From positions 124,001 to 188,000 of the forward strand of contig NZ_JABBGC010000004.1 in NCBI RefSeq assembly GCF_012927205.1: DNA of 64,000 bases, written 5' to 3'. This DNA comes from Chitinophaga fulva. GTDB taxonomy: Bacteria > Bacteroidota > Bacteroidia > Chitinophagales > Chitinophagaceae. The notes below the pieces were generated by a model. That model ran no database searches. It was not told the DNA's origin and saw only the letters and a list, made by a program, of their open reading frames with translations. The position numbers were made by a program, and so were the translations under genes. This document shows, piece by piece, positions 18,901-27,445 of the stretch. Positions within the stretch are counted from its first letter, which is position 1; each line of letters opens with the position of its first letter.

Positions 18901-19038
18901 CAGAAACTGCTGGGCGAAAAGAAAAAAGGCACGCCTACACAGAAAGCCGCTTTCACACCGGATGAAATGTACCACTGTGAGGATTTACAGGCTGGTCACC
19001 AGGAAGGCCTCGGATTAACTACCGGCGCCGGGTTCTAA
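15973..19038 (+). CDS. Exported tandem amidohydrolase (two amidohydrolase modules, first one degenerate)
   Basis: Secreted 1021-aa protein with an unusually long N-terminal export signal (hydrophobic segment about residues 25-42, LLVFSLLLAGSYAHAQ). Residues about 55-500 form an amidohydrolase-like module in which the metal motif is lost: the expected PGFIDxHxH reads YPSFVDIFSSYG. Residues about 590-980 form a second, intact module: SAGIIDEHSHIAIS (H644, H646), RFITCHSYV, FTHILEG and INSDDAE give the usual His and Asp metal ligands. The enzyme probably hydrolyses a cyclic amide or peptide-like substrate in the periplasm; related proteins are annotated imidazolonepropionase-like or prolidase-like. 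It is followed 14 bp later by another family member, so they likely form an operon and perhaps a complex. Confidence 0.85.
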   Translation: MKRAFEKPGRALLSCGVAYALNRHRSKLLVFSLLLAGSYAHAQETFPVNGIADPKDRCFAFTHATIVKDAQTTLPNATLVIRDGKIIDAGPAAAIPKDAVVVDCKGKYIYPSFVDIFSSYGQAEVKRISGGWNAPPQFLSNTKGAYGWNQAIRSEINAVDQFSTDETKAATLREAGFGTVATQQMDGVARGTAALVTLAGDKENKVIVREKVAAGYSFDKGSSTQNYPNSQMGYIALLRQTFLDAQWYKSQPAKEGVNLSLQAWNANQQLPQIFEVKDKWDALRADKIGDEFGVQYIIKAGGNEYQRISEIAATKATFILPLNFPGAIDVEDPNDTRFVSLSEMKHWEMAPSQPAAFEKANIPFCLTAADLKDLKSFLGSVRKAIEYGLTEQKALDALTKTPATTLKVYDKVGSLEAGKLANFLITSGPVFKENTLILQNWVQGNRYVVKQDGWNDIRGIYTVTLSPGSSITLDVKGTASAPLVAVLQKDTIPGRIDINGKLVTLSLPLVKNGRSSVRLSGLIGESGWSGTGVDTSGATVRWNAVFARTAPAKSDSARKGTPVEMGPLYYPFSGYGWDKLPQQQDILIKNATVWTNEKDGKLENTDVLVRGGKIAQIGKGLSAGNARVIDGTGKHLSAGIIDEHSHIAISNGVNESSQAVTAEVRIGDVLNPDDVNIYRQLSGGVTASHLLHGSANPIGGQSQLIKLRWGQDAEGLKVTNWDPFIKFALGENVKQSNWGERNTVRFPQTRMGVEQVYVDAFTRARDYEKQGAGKRRDLELDALSEILNAKRFITCHSYVQSEINMLMHVADSFHFRVNTFTHILEGYKVADKMKAHGAGAGTFADWWAYKMEVQDAIPYNAAIMHKVGVVTAINSDDAEMARRLNQEAGKIVKYGGVPEEDALKMVTLNPARLLHVDNRTGSIKVGKDADLVLWSDNPLSIYAKAEKTIVDGIVEFDRDYDLQLRQRIAAERNRLVQKLLGEKKKGTPTQKAAFTPDEMYHCEDLQAGHQEGLGLTTGAGF

Positions 19039-19052
19039 AAAACTGAAACATC

Positions 19053-20345
19053 ATGAAAAGAAGCATATATCTACTGGCCCTGGCCCTCGGCGCAAGTTCT
19101 GCCTATGCCCAGGAAACCATTTTGCCGGCCCGCCCGCAGGACAAGCCGGTATATCTCACCAACGCTGTTATCCATGTTGGCAACGGCCAGGTGATCGAAA
19201 ACGGGACAATCGCCTTTGTCAAAGGGAAAATAACCGCTGTCGGCGCGGGCGTGTCTGCCTCCGGCGACGCCACCGTGCTGGATATGAAAGGACAGCATGT
19301 GTATCCCGGCATCATTGCGCCGGACACCAAACTGGGCCTCGTGGAATTTGAAAGCGTGCGCGCTACCATCGATGCCCGTGAGGTAGGGGAGATCAACCCT
19401 TCCATCCGCTCGATCGTTTCTTATAATACCGATTCCAAAGTGATCAACACGCTGCGGTCCAACGGTATCCTGCTGGCACAGGTGACGCCTGAAGGAGGCC
19501 TGGTCAGCGGTACGTCTTCCGTTGTTCAGCTGGATGCGTGGAACTGGGAAGATGCCGCCTATAAAACAGATGACGCGCTGCATTTCGTTATGCCCCGGTT
19601 AGTGGACATCAGTTTAGGCCACGGTCCCAGAGGGCCGCAGTCGAAAGATCCCTTGAAAGAAGCATTGGAGCGGGTGGAGAAGGTACGGGCGTTTTTCCGC
19701 GAAGCCAAAGCCTATCTGCAGGAAAACAAACATGCCGCCACCAATATTAAGTTTGAGTCGATGCGTAAACTGTTCAACCGGGAACAGAAACTATTCGTTC
19801 ACTGTGACCTGGTAAAGGAGATGCTCGTCGCAATTGACTTCGCCAAAGAATTCAACATGGACGTGGTGATCGTTGGCGGCGCCGACTCCTGGCAGATTGC
19901 GGACCTGCTCAAACAAAACAATATCGCAGTGGTGCTCAGGCAGCCGCATAGCCTGCCGCTGATGCAGGACGATGATATTGACCAGCCATATAAAACAGCC
20001 GCTCAGCTGCAAAAGGCAGGGGTATTGTTTTGCCTGAGCAATGAAGGTTTCTGGCAGCAGCGCAACCTTGGCTTCGAAGCCGGTACCGCCAGCACTTTTG
20101 GCCTGAGCCGTGAAGAAGCGCTGTCCGCAGTTACGCTGAATGCCGCTAAAATACTGGGTATTGATAAAATTGCCGGGTCACTGGAAGCGGGTAAAGATGC
20201 CAATATTGCCGTCAGTACCGGCGATATGCTGGATATGAAGTCCAGTGTGATCACCCGCGCTTTTATTCAGGGCCGGGAGGTGAACCTGGATAACAAACAG
20301 CATCAGCTGTATGAAAAGTATCAGCAGAAGTACGGTATCAAATAA
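19053..20345 (+). CDS. Exported amidohydrolase-like protein lacking the HxH motif
   Basis: 430 aa with signal peptide MKRSIYLLALALGASSAYAQ. The fold is recognisable from the N-terminal beta part (YLTNAVIHVGNGQVIENGTIAFVKGKITAVG) and the C-terminal composite site region (LSREEALSAVTLNAAKILGIDKIAGSLEAGKDANIAV). However, the strand-1 metal motif, normally PGxIDxHxH, reads YPGIIAPDTKLGL, and a canonical set of later His ligands is not evident. It therefore looks like a non-catalytic or differently catalytic partner of the tandem protein encoded 14 bp upstream, whose own first module is degenerate in the same place. A strong bidirectional terminator follows. Confidence 0.82.
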   Translation: MKRSIYLLALALGASSAYAQETILPARPQDKPVYLTNAVIHVGNGQVIENGTIAFVKGKITAVGAGVSASGDATVLDMKGQHVYPGIIAPDTKLGLVEFESVRATIDAREVGEINPSIRSIVSYNTDSKVINTLRSNGILLAQVTPEGGLVSGTSSVVQLDAWNWEDAAYKTDDALHFVMPRLVDISLGHGPRGPQSKDPLKEALERVEKVRAFFREAKAYLQENKHAATNIKFESMRKLFNREQKLFVHCDLVKEMLVAIDFAKEFNMDVVIVGGADSWQIADLLKQNNIAVVLRQPHSLPLMQDDDIDQPYKTAAQLQKAGVLFCLSNEGFWQQRNLGFEAGTASTFGLSREEALSAVTLNAAKILGIDKIAGSLEAGKDANIAVSTGDMLDMKSSVITRAFIQGREVNLDNKQHQLYEKYQQKYGIK

Positions 20346-20364
20346 TATCGTTGGTATCAACAAT

Positions 20365-20403
20365 AAAAAAAGGGAAGATCATCATTGATCTTCCCTTTTT
20401 TTA
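20365..20403. terminator. Bidirectional terminator between amidohydrolase and tyrS
   Basis: An A-rich run plus AGGGAAGATCA pairs with TGATCTTCCCT and a T run around the loop TCAT. Run of A on one side and T on the other serve both convergent genes. Confidence 0.9.
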
Positions 20404-20421
20404 TTGTTGTAGTATTTTTAT

Positions 20422-21702
20422 TTATACCGCTTTGACGAGGAAATAGTTCTTCCCTTTTTGGAGCAGGATATATTTATCCCGGAGCAGAGAGCTGGTGTTG
20501 ATCACCATTTCGATGCCGGGCACTTTTACTTTGTTAACGCTTACACCGCCGCCCTGCACAGTTTTGCGGGCTTCGCCCTTGCTGGGGAAGATACCGGTTT
20601 CCGCGAGGAGGCTAACGATGTCTTTACCTGTTTCGAGTTCTGCTTTAGCGACTTCGTGCTGGGGCACGCCGGCCATTACTTCCACGAGGTCTTCTTCAGA
20701 CAAAGAGAGCAGGAGGTCGGCTGTATTTTTATTATACAGGATAGAAGAGGCTTCTACTGCAAATTTATAGGCTTCTTCACCGTGAATAAAGGTGGTCACT
20801 TCCTGTGCAAGCCTTTTTTGCAACAGGGTTTTGCCGGGGTCCTGTCTGTGCTCGGCGATGAGTACGTCTACTTCTTCCTTCTCCATGAAGGTGAAGATTT
20901 TGATATAGCTTTCTGCATCATCGTCGGTGGTACGCAGCCAGAACTGGTAAAACGCGTAAGGAGAAGTCCTTTTCGGGTCCAGCCATACGGTGCCTTGTTC
21001 CGTTTTACCGAATTTGGTGCCGTCTGCTTTTTTGATCAGCGGGCAGGTGAAGGCGAAGGCCTGACCTTGTGCCTTACGGCGGATCAGTTCCGTGCCGGTC
21101 ACGATATTGCCCCATTGATCGGAGCCGCCCATCTGCAGTTTACAGTTTTTGGCGGTATACAGGTGAAAGAAGTCGTATCCCTGAATGAGCTGATAGGTAA
21201 ATTCGGTGAAAGACATCCCGCTATCGCCTTCGATTCTTTTTTTCACAGAATCTTTGGCCATCATATAGTTAACGGTGATGTGCTTACCCGTATCGCGGAT
21301 AAAGTCGAGGAAGGAAATGTGTTGAAACCAATCGTAGTTATTCACCATTTCCGCCGCATTAGGTTTGGCAGGATCAAAGTCCAGGAAGCGTTCCAGCTGT
21401 TTCCTGATACCGTCCACATTTCTCCGGAGGGTTTCGTCGTCGAGCATCTTCCTTTCTTCTGCCTTGAATGAGGGGTCGCCCACCATGCCGGTAGCGCCGC
21501 CTACTAACGCCAGGGGCTTATGTCCTGCCTTTTGCAGGTGCACCAGCAACAGGATGGGTACCAGGCTACCGATGTGCAATGATTCTGCAGTAGGGTCAAA
21601 ACCAATGTAAGCAGTGGTCATTTCCTTTTGCAGTTGCTCCTCCGTGCCAGGCATCATATCCTGTAGCATACCCCGCCAGCGCAGTTCTTCTATCAGATTC
21701 AT
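20422..21702 (-). CDS. tyrS: Tyrosyl-tRNA synthetase
   Basis: Class I aminoacyl-tRNA synthetase of 426 aa that charges tRNA-Tyr. The HIGH motif is HIGS (residues 43-46), the Tyr-binding region is [13 protein letters not shown] and [11 protein letters not shown], and the KMSKS loop is [11 protein letters not shown] near residue 233. A C-terminal S4-like RNA-binding domain ([25 protein letters not shown]) completes the bacterial TyrRS type. It is a single-gene unit, convergent with the amidohydrolase pair. A -7-like TAGGTTTG lies upstream (21722-21729 on the complementary strand) without a matching -33 box. Confidence 0.97.
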   Translation of the reverse strand: MNLIEELRWRGMLQDMMPGTEEQLQKEMTTAYIGFDPTAESLHIGSLVPILLLVHLQKAGHKPLALVGGATGMVGDPSFKAEERKMLDDETLRRNVDGIRKQLERFLDFDPAKPNAAEMVNNYDWFQHISFLDFIRDTGKHITVNYMMAKDSVKKRIEGDSGMSFTEFTYQLIQGYDFFHLYTAKNCKLQMGGSDQWGNIVTGTELIRRKAQGQAFAFTCPLIKKADGTKFGKTEQGTVWLDPKRTSPYAFYQFWLRTTDDDAESYIKIFTFMEKEEVDVLIAEHRQDPGKTLLQKRLAQEVTTFIHGEEAYKFAVEASSILYNKNTADLLLSLSEEDLVEVMAGVPQHEVAKAELETGKDIVSLLAETGIFPSKGEARKTVQGGGVSVNKVKVPGIEMVINTSSLLRDKYILLQKGKNYFLVKAV

Positions 21703-21882
21703 GATTCAATAACAATTTTTGCAAACCTACACAAAAATGTCTGAACAGGGGAGATAAGCTGTAAAGCACTGTTTTTTCGGCAGCTTGGAGAAATGCCGTA
21801 CTTTTAACCGGAAGCCATGATCAGGCTGATCACGATCATATTTATATACCTTGTTATATATTATCTCCAAAATTTATTTGTT

Positions 21883-22578
21883 ATGAAAAAAGGATGGTGT
21901 TTTATCCTGATGTTATTATTGGCCGGATCACTGTCAGCACAGGATTGCGCCGGTTATTATTACCTGCTCAACAATGCACAGGTGGAAATGACCATGTACG
22001 ACGGGAGCAACGCCCCGGTTGGCAAAACAATTTATAAGGTAAGCAATGTACAGAAGGAGGCAACGGGCACCACTTCCAACTTTACAGCAACGGTATATGA
22101 TAAATCCGATAAGATGATCACTACCAGCCAGGGCACTTTCAAATGCAGTGGTGATGGGATTGCGCTGGATATGAAAGTAGGTATGCCGTCTTTCTCACAG
22201 CTGAAAGACCTGAAAATGGAAGCTAAAACCACCAATGCCTTCCTGAACTACCCGGCTAATATGCAGGTAGGGCAGGACCTGAAAGGGGGCACGTTTGAGA
22301 TGGCCGGTAATATGGGTGGTATGGACATTGGCGTAGCTTATACGGTGAGCAACCGGAAAGTAGTGGGCAAAGAAAAAATCACCACACCAGCCGGCAGCTG
22401 GAACTGCTATAAAATCAATTATGACCTGTCGTTTAAAATGCAGATGCTGGGAAACAGCGTGCCCATGGACCTTACCGCAACCGAATGGTTTGCTCCTGGA
22501 TTTGGGATGGTGAAGACAGTATCTTATAAAGACGGAAAAGAGGCGGGTTCAACAATGATCACCAGCTTCAAGAAATAA
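21883..22578 (+). CDS. Secreted TapB/DUF3108-like protein
   Basis: About 231 aa, starting at the ATG at 21883 where a signal peptide begins (MKKGWCFILMLLLAGSLSAQ); the open frame runs further upstream but without family-like sequence. The mature protein is beta-rich with DCAGYYYLLNNAQVEMTMYDGSN, a repeated K-x-x-Y-K-V pattern and GSWNCYKINYDLSFK, resembling the TapB/DUF3108 lipocalin-like group of Bacteroidota. Its function is unknown. It stands alone, with the convergent nucleotide-sugar operon after a terminator. Confidence 0.68.
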   Translation: MKKGWCFILMLLLAGSLSAQDCAGYYYLLNNAQVEMTMYDGSNAPVGKTIYKVSNVQKEATGTTSNFTATVYDKSDKMITTSQGTFKCSGDGIALDMKVGMPSFSQLKDLKMEAKTTNAFLNYPANMQVGQDLKGGTFEMAGNMGGMDIGVAYTVSNRKVVGKEKITTPAGSWNCYKINYDLSFKMQMLGNSVPMDLTATEWFAPGFGMVKTVSYKDGKEAGSTMITSFKK

Positions 22579-22588
22579 CGAAATCCGT

Positions 22589-22608
22589 AAATCAAAAAAT
22601 TCCTAAAT
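22589..22608. repeat. AT-rich intergenic repeat, copy 1
   Basis: AAATTCCTAAAT (22597-22608) is the exact reverse complement of ATTTAGGAATTT at 36906-36917, and 11 of its 12 bases recur at 47105-47115. The preceding bases are AT-rich as in the other copies. Confidence 0.45.
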
Positions 22609-22609
22609 G

Positions 22610-22645
22610 AAAACGGCCTTGTATCACTACAAGGCCGTTTTTTAT
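22610..22645. terminator. Terminator between the TapB-like gene and rfbD
   Basis: AAAACGGCCTTGTA pairs perfectly with TACAAGGCCGTTTT around loop TCAC, followed by T residues. It serves the plus-strand gene and probably the convergent rfb operon. Confidence 0.9.
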
Positions 22646-23512
22646 TTACATCCTCCGGAGGCATTTCACCAGGCTGTCTCGCCAGTAGGGAATATGTATG
22701 CCAAAGGTGTTCCTGATCTTTTCTTTATTCAATACGCTGTAGGCAGGCCTTGCGGCGGCTGTCTTGTATTTGTCTGAAGTAACAGGCAGCACTTTAGTAG
22801 TGGCAGCGGTAAGTTCCTTGATGGTAACGGCAAAGTCGTACCAGCTGGTCACGCCTTCATTGCTATAGTGGTAAACGCCGCCCAGCGTTGCATCGGGGTG
22901 GTCAGCTTTGTATTGCAGGATGTGCAGCAGGGCTGCTGCGAGGTCGCCTGCATAGGTCGGCGTACCTGCCTGATCAAACACTACGTTGAGTTCTTCTCTT
23001 TCCCGCATCAGTTCCTGCATGCGTTTCACGAAGTTGACTGCATATTCGGAGTACAGCCAGGAAGTACGTACCACGATGGTGTCGGGGTTGTATCCAATGG
23101 CAGCTGCTTCTCCGCGAAGTTTGGAAGCGCCGTAGATGCTCTGCGGGTCGGTATCGTCTGTTTCTGTATATGGCACGTTCTGTTTGCCGCTGAACACATA
23201 ATCAGTGGAGATGTGTATCAGCTGGGCGTTATGCTGTGTGCAGATTTCTGCTAGTGATAAAACAGCCTGGAAGTTGAGCAGAAACGCATTTTCTTCATCA
23301 GATTCTGCTTTGTCTACGGCCGTATAGGCGGCACAGTTAATACAGGCATCTATCTGGTTGGCACTGAAATAAGCGGCCAGCGAGTCTGCATTGGTAATAT
23401 CCAGTTCACCGGCATCGGTAAAGAGCAGGTTGAACTGTGGATAAGCTGCTGACGCGTTTTTCAGGGACTGTCCCAGTTGGCCGTTTCCGCCGGTAATAAG
23501 AATGTTTTTCAT
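22646..23512 (-). CDS. rfbD: dTDP-4-dehydrorhamnose reductase
   Basis: Last step of dTDP-L-rhamnose synthesis: NAD(P)H-dependent reduction of dTDP-4-dehydro-L-rhamnose. The 288-aa extended short-chain dehydrogenase has the nucleotide motif ITGGNGQLGQSL at the N-terminus, CAAYTAVDKAE, HISTDYVFSG and the catalytic YGASKLRGE (Tyr-x3-Lys). It is the final gene of a six-gene minus-strand operon, 15 bp after rfbC, and a terminator follows immediately. Confidence 0.95.
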   Translation of the reverse strand: MKNILITGGNGQLGQSLKNASAAYPQFNLLFTDAGELDITNADSLAAYFSANQIDACINCAAYTAVDKAESDEENAFLLNFQAVLSLAEICTQHNAQLIHISTDYVFSGKQNVPYTETDDTDPQSIYGASKLRGEAAAIGYNPDTIVVRTSWLYSEYAVNFVKRMQELMREREELNVVFDQAGTPTYAGDLAAALLHILQYKADHPDATLGGVYHYSNEGVTSWYDFAVTIKELTAATTKVLPVTSDKYKTAAARPAYSVLNKEKIRNTFGIHIPYWRDSLVKCLRRM

Positions 23513-23527
23513 GACAAATAGCTGCTG

Positions 23528-24082
23528 TTAAAAGACAAAATTATGGGTAACATCTGCCAGCCTGGGCAGGACGAGATCTTTTTCTGACACCAGCGCCTTC
23601 TCCAGGTCAATGCCCCATTCGATGTCCAGTGCCGGATCATTAAAGATAATTCCGCCTTCACTGCCTTTGTGGTAGAAATTATCACATTTATACATCACTT
23701 CGGCGGTTTCGCTGATGACGGCATAGCCGTGTGCAAACCCCTTGGGGACCAGCAATTGTTTTTTATTTTCTGCGCTAAGCGTTATCGTATAGGATTTACC
23801 ATAGGTTGGTGATCCTTTACGGATATCCACGACTACATCTACAATAGCACCTTCCAGTGTTCTGATGAGTTTGGTTTGCGCATAAGGCTCCAGTTGAAAG
23901 TGCAATCCTCTCAGTACGCCATAGGTGGAGCGTGCCTGGTTGTCCTGAACAAAGTTGTATTCTATGCCGGCAGCACGGAAGGTATTAGCATTGTAGCTCT
24001 CGAAAAAATATCCACGATGATCTCCAAATACGGTTGGCTCATATATGATTAATCCAGGAAGGCCGGTTTCTGAAAATGGCAT
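23528..24082 (-). CDS. rfbC: dTDP-4-dehydrorhamnose 3,5-epimerase
   Basis: Cupin-fold epimerase of 184 aa, converting dTDP-4-dehydro-6-deoxyglucose to the L-rhamno isomer. Visible signatures: FFESYNANTFRAAGI, GVLRGLHFQ with the catalytic His, QTKLIRTLEGAIVDVVVDIRKGSPTYG, and VPKGFAHGYAVISETAEVMYK. It sits 8 bp after rfbB and 15 bp before rfbD, in pathway order. Confidence 0.96.
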   Translation of the reverse strand: MPFSETGLPGLIIYEPTVFGDHRGYFFESYNANTFRAAGIEYNFVQDNQARSTYGVLRGLHFQLEPYAQTKLIRTLEGAIVDVVVDIRKGSPTYGKSYTITLSAENKKQLLVPKGFAHGYAVISETAEVMYKCDNFYHKGSEGGIIFNDPALDIEWGIDLEKALVSEKDLVLPRLADVTHNFVF

Positions 24083-24090
24083 AATTATAA

Positions 24091-25146
24091 TTATCTCTTT
24101 TGATATTGCTCCTGATAATAATTTTGATAATCACCGCTGGTTACATGTTGTAACCATTCTTCATTGGTGAGGTACCAATCTACTGTTTTTTCCAGGCCTT
24201 CCTCAAACTGGAGGGATGGCTCCCAGCCCAATTCCTTGTTCAGTTTGGTGGCGTCTATCGCATAGCGCAGGTCATGGCCGGCGCGGTCTTTTACAAAAGT
24301 GATCAACTGAGCGGAAGTGCCTTCAGGGCGGCCCAGTTTCTGGTCCATGATACGGCACAACAACTGTATCAGGTCAATGTTTTTCCATTCGTTGAACCCA
24401 CCGATGTTGTAGGTTTCACCAATTCTGCCTTTGTGGAAGATGGTATCGATGGCCCGAGCATGATCATTTACATACAGCCAGTCGCGCACATTCTCTCCTT
24501 TGCCATATACGGGAACCGGTTTGTTGTTTTTGATGTTATGGATAGCCAGTGGGATCAGTTTCTCAGGGAAATGGTGTGATCCGTAGTTATTGGAGCAGTT
24601 GGAGATAATGACCGGAAGATGGTAAGTATGGTAGTAAGCCATTACAAAATGGTCGGAGCTGGCCTTGGACGCTGAATACGGAGAACGCGGGTCGTAGGCG
24701 GTTGTTTCATGGAAAAAACCTTCTTCACCGAGTGAGCCATATACTTCGTCGGTAGACACATGGTAAAACAGTTTATCGTCCATATTGTCTTTCCAGTATT
24801 TGCGTGCGGTATTAAGTAATACGGCCGTACCCAGTACATTGGTTCTGATGAAAGCCAGTGGGTCCATAATAGAACGGTCCACATGGCTTTCAGCAGCAAG
24901 ATGTATCACGCCATCAAACTGGTACTTTCCGAAAAGCTGATCGATGAAAGCTTCGTCAGTAATATCTCCTTTTTCAAAAATATAATTTGGAAGATCTTTT
25001 ACATCCAGCAGATTTTCAAGGTTACCGGCGTAGGTCAGTGCATCCAGGTTTACGATCTGATAGTCTGGGTATTTGGTGACAAATAATCTGACTACATGTG
25101 AACCAATGAAGCCTGCCCCGCCTGTAATAAGTACTCTCCGTTTCAT
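24091..25146 (-). CDS. rfbB: dTDP-glucose 4,6-dehydratase
   Basis: 351-aa NAD+-dependent dehydratase giving dTDP-4-dehydro-6-deoxy-D-glucose. Motifs are ITGGAGFIGSHVV (NAD binding), HLAAESHVDRS, HVSTDEVYGSLGEEG with the catalytic Asp-Glu, SPYSASKASSDHF (Tyr-x3-Lys) and NCSNNYGSHHFPEKLIP. The gene for the preceding enzyme, glucose-1-phosphate thymidylyltransferase (rfbA), is absent from this operon. Confidence 0.96.
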   Translation of the reverse strand: MKRRVLITGGAGFIGSHVVRLFVTKYPDYQIVNLDALTYAGNLENLLDVKDLPNYIFEKGDITDEAFIDQLFGKYQFDGVIHLAAESHVDRSIMDPLAFIRTNVLGTAVLLNTARKYWKDNMDDKLFYHVSTDEVYGSLGEEGFFHETTAYDPRSPYSASKASSDHFVMAYYHTYHLPVIISNCSNNYGSHHFPEKLIPLAIHNIKNNKPVPVYGKGENVRDWLYVNDHARAIDTIFHKGRIGETYNIGGFNEWKNIDLIQLLCRIMDQKLGRPEGTSAQLITFVKDRAGHDLRYAIDATKLNKELGWEPSLQFEEGLEKTVDWYLTNEEWLQHVTSGDYQNYYQEQYQKR

Positions 25147-25166
25147 GGAATGGTTAATAATGTTTT

Positions 25167-26111
25167 CTATTTTAATAATGCCTGTTTGAAGTATTCGTAG
25201 GTGATCTTTAATCCTTCCTGTCTACCTACCTTCGGCTCCCATCCCAGCAGGGTACGGGCCTTGGTGATGTCCGGTTGCCGTTGCTTAGGATCGTCTTTGG
25301 GCAACGGGTGATAAACGATCTGCTGTTTGGAACCTGTCAGTGCGAGGATTTCCTCTGCAAACTGGTTGAGGGTGATCTCTTCCGGATTGCCGATGTTCAC
25401 TGGCAGATGGTAGTCGCTCAACAGCAGGCGGTAAATACCTTCGATGAGATCGTCTACATAACAGAAAGAACGCGTTTGTTTGCCATCCCCGAACACGGTC
25501 AGGTCCTGTCCGCTCAGCGCCTGGCTCATAAAGGCCGGTAATGCACGGCCATCATTGAGGCGCATGCGCGGGCCGTAAGTATTAAAGATACGGATGATCC
25601 GGGTTTCCACGCCATGAAAGTTGTGATAGGCCATGGTAATGGATTCCAGGAATCTTTTGGCTTCGTCGTACACGCCTCGTGGTCCTACGGGGTTTACATT
25701 GCCCCAGTATTCTTCTGTTTGCGGATGTACGTTAGGGTCGCCATATACTTCGGAAGTGGAAGCTACCAGTATCCGGGCCTTCTTTTCCTTGGCCAGGCCC
25801 AGCAGGTTGTGGGTACCCAGTGATCCGACCTTCAGGGTCTGGATTGGCATTTTCAGGTAATCTATCGGGCTGGCCGGCGAAGCGAAATTAAGGATATAAT
25901 CCAGCTTACCCGGTATATGGATAAACTTGGTTACGTCGTGATGATAATATTCAAAGTCCTGTAACGGGAACAGGTGTTCAATATTTTTGATGTTGCCGGT
26001 GAGAAGGTTGTCCATGGCAATCACATGAAAACCTTCTTTAATGAAGCGGTCGCACAAATGTGAGCCAAGGAAGCCGGCAGCTCCGGCTATCAGGATTCTC
26101 TTTTTTTCCAT
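25167..26111 (-). CDS. UDP-glucuronate decarboxylase (UDP-xylose synthase)
   Basis: 314-aa extended SDR related to UXS, which decarboxylates UDP-glucuronate to UDP-xylose using tightly bound NAD+. Landmarks: [63 protein letters not shown], the catalytic [10 protein letters not shown] and [24 protein letters not shown], all typical of UXS. It is encoded 23 bp after ugd, whose product supplies its substrate. Confidence 0.92.
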   Translation of the reverse strand: MEKKRILIAGAAGFLGSHLCDRFIKEGFHVIAMDNLLTGNIKNIEHLFPLQDFEYYHHDVTKFIHIPGKLDYILNFASPASPIDYLKMPIQTLKVGSLGTHNLLGLAKEKKARILVASTSEVYGDPNVHPQTEEYWGNVNPVGPRGVYDEAKRFLESITMAYHNFHGVETRIIRIFNTYGPRMRLNDGRALPAFMSQALSGQDLTVFGDGKQTRSFCYVDDLIEGIYRLLLSDYHLPVNIGNPEEITLNQFAEEILALTGSKQQIVYHPLPKDDPKQRQPDITKARTLLGWEPKVGRQEGLKITYEYFKQALLK

Positions 26112-26134
26112 GTATCTAGGTATGTGGTGATCGT

Positions 26135-27445
26135 TTAAACAATGGCAGCACGACCAACGCTCTCATAATGGTATCCCATTTCTCTCATGCGTGCTACTTC
26201 AAAAAGATTACGGCCATCGAAAATGGCTTTATATTTCAGGGCTGCGGAAATCTTGTTGAAATCCGGTGTTCTGAAAACGCTCCATTCTGTGGCAATGATC
26301 AATGCATCAGCTTTGTCCAGGCAAGTGTATTGATGTTCGGCATAAGTTATTTTATCGCCTGCTATCTGCCTGACATTTTCCATGGCCTCAGGATCAAACA
26401 CGGTAACGGTTGCACCGGCGTCCACTAGGGCATCGATAATGTACAATGCGGGTGCCTCGCGGATGTCGTCTGTATTAGGCTTGAACGCGAGTCCCCATAA
26501 AGCGAAATGTTTGCCTTTCAGGTCATCATTAAAATAGGCCTTTATTTTTGGTAGCAAAAATAGCTTCTGTTTTTCGTTAACGTCCATAACGGCATTCAGT
26601 ATCCGGAAGTCGTAGTTTACGTCTTCGGACGATTTTACCAATGCTTGTACGTCTTTCGGGAAACAGCTACCACCATAACCGATACCTGGAAACAGGAATC
26701 TTTTTCCGATACGATCGTCGCTGCCAATACCTCTGCGGACCATGTCTACATCAGCACCCAGTTTTTCGCACAGCACGGCGATTTCGTTCATGAACGAAAT
26801 TTTAGTGGCGAGGAATGAGTTGGCGGCATATTTGGTCAGCTCGGCGGATTTTTCATCCATATATATGATCGGGTTGCCCTGTCTTACAAAAGGAGCATAG
26901 AGCTCGCCCATGATTTTGCGGGCCCTTTCGGAATTGGTACCGATAACGACGCGGTCCGGCTTCATAAAATCGTCAACAGCCACGCCTTCACGGAGGAATT
27001 CCGGGTTGGATACCACGTCGAAAGATGTTTTACAGTTTTGTGCAATAGCTGCAATTACTTTTTCTGCTGTACCTACCGGTACGGTGCTTTTATCTACGAT
27101 CACCTTGTAATCGGTCATCAGTTTGCCCAGCTGGTCTGCTACTTTCAGTATAAATGAGAGATCGGCAGCACCGTCTGCACCGGGTGGTGTTGGCAGCGCG
27201 AGGAAAACAACTTCCGCATCACGGATGCCGTCTTCCAGGCTGGTGGTGAAAAACAAACGCTCTTCTTTGAGGTTGCGTTCAAACAGCTTTTCCAGTCCGG
27301 GTTCATAAATGGTGACCTGTCCGGCGGATAATTTCGCTACTTTGTTGACATCGATATCTACGCAGGTAACTTCATTACCTGTTTCTGCGAAACAGGTACC
27401 GGTTACCAGTCCTACATAACCGGTGCCTACTACTGTAATCTTCAT
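26135..27445 (-). CDS. ugd: UDP-glucose 6-dehydrogenase
   Basis: 436-aa enzyme that oxidises UDP-glucose to UDP-glucuronate with two NAD+. The N-terminal Rossmann motif is [18 protein letters not shown], the catalytic cysteine is in [14 protein letters not shown] near residue 260, and the C-terminal UDP-binding domain contains [18 protein letters not shown]. Its ATG overlaps the stop of the upstream aminotransferase gene by 4 bp. Confidence 0.96.
   Translation of the reverse strand: MKITVVGTGYVGLVTGTCFAETGNEVTCVDIDVNKVAKLSAGQVTIYEPGLEKLFERNLKEERLFFTTSLEDGIRDAEVVFLALPTPPGADGAADLSFILKVADQLGKLMTDYKVIVDKSTVPVGTAEKVIAAIAQNCKTSFDVVSNPEFLREGVAVDDFMKPDRVVIGTNSERARKIMGELYAPFVRQGNPIIYMDEKSAELTKYAANSFLATKISFMNEIAVLCEKLGADVDMVRRGIGSDDRIGKRFLFPGIGYGGSCFPKDVQALVKSSEDVNYDFRILNAVMDVNEKQKLFLLPKIKAYFNDDLKGKHFALWGLAFKPNTDDIREAPALYIIDALVDAGATVTVFDPEAMENVRQIAGDKITYAEHQYTCLDKADALIIATEWSVFRTPDFNKISAALKYKAIFDGRNLFEVARMREMGYHYESVGRAAIV

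Noticed and set aside
20458-21471. 337-codon open frame antisense to tyrS
   Set aside because: Complement of tyrS, which has intact HIGS and KFGKT motifs; no family resemblance.
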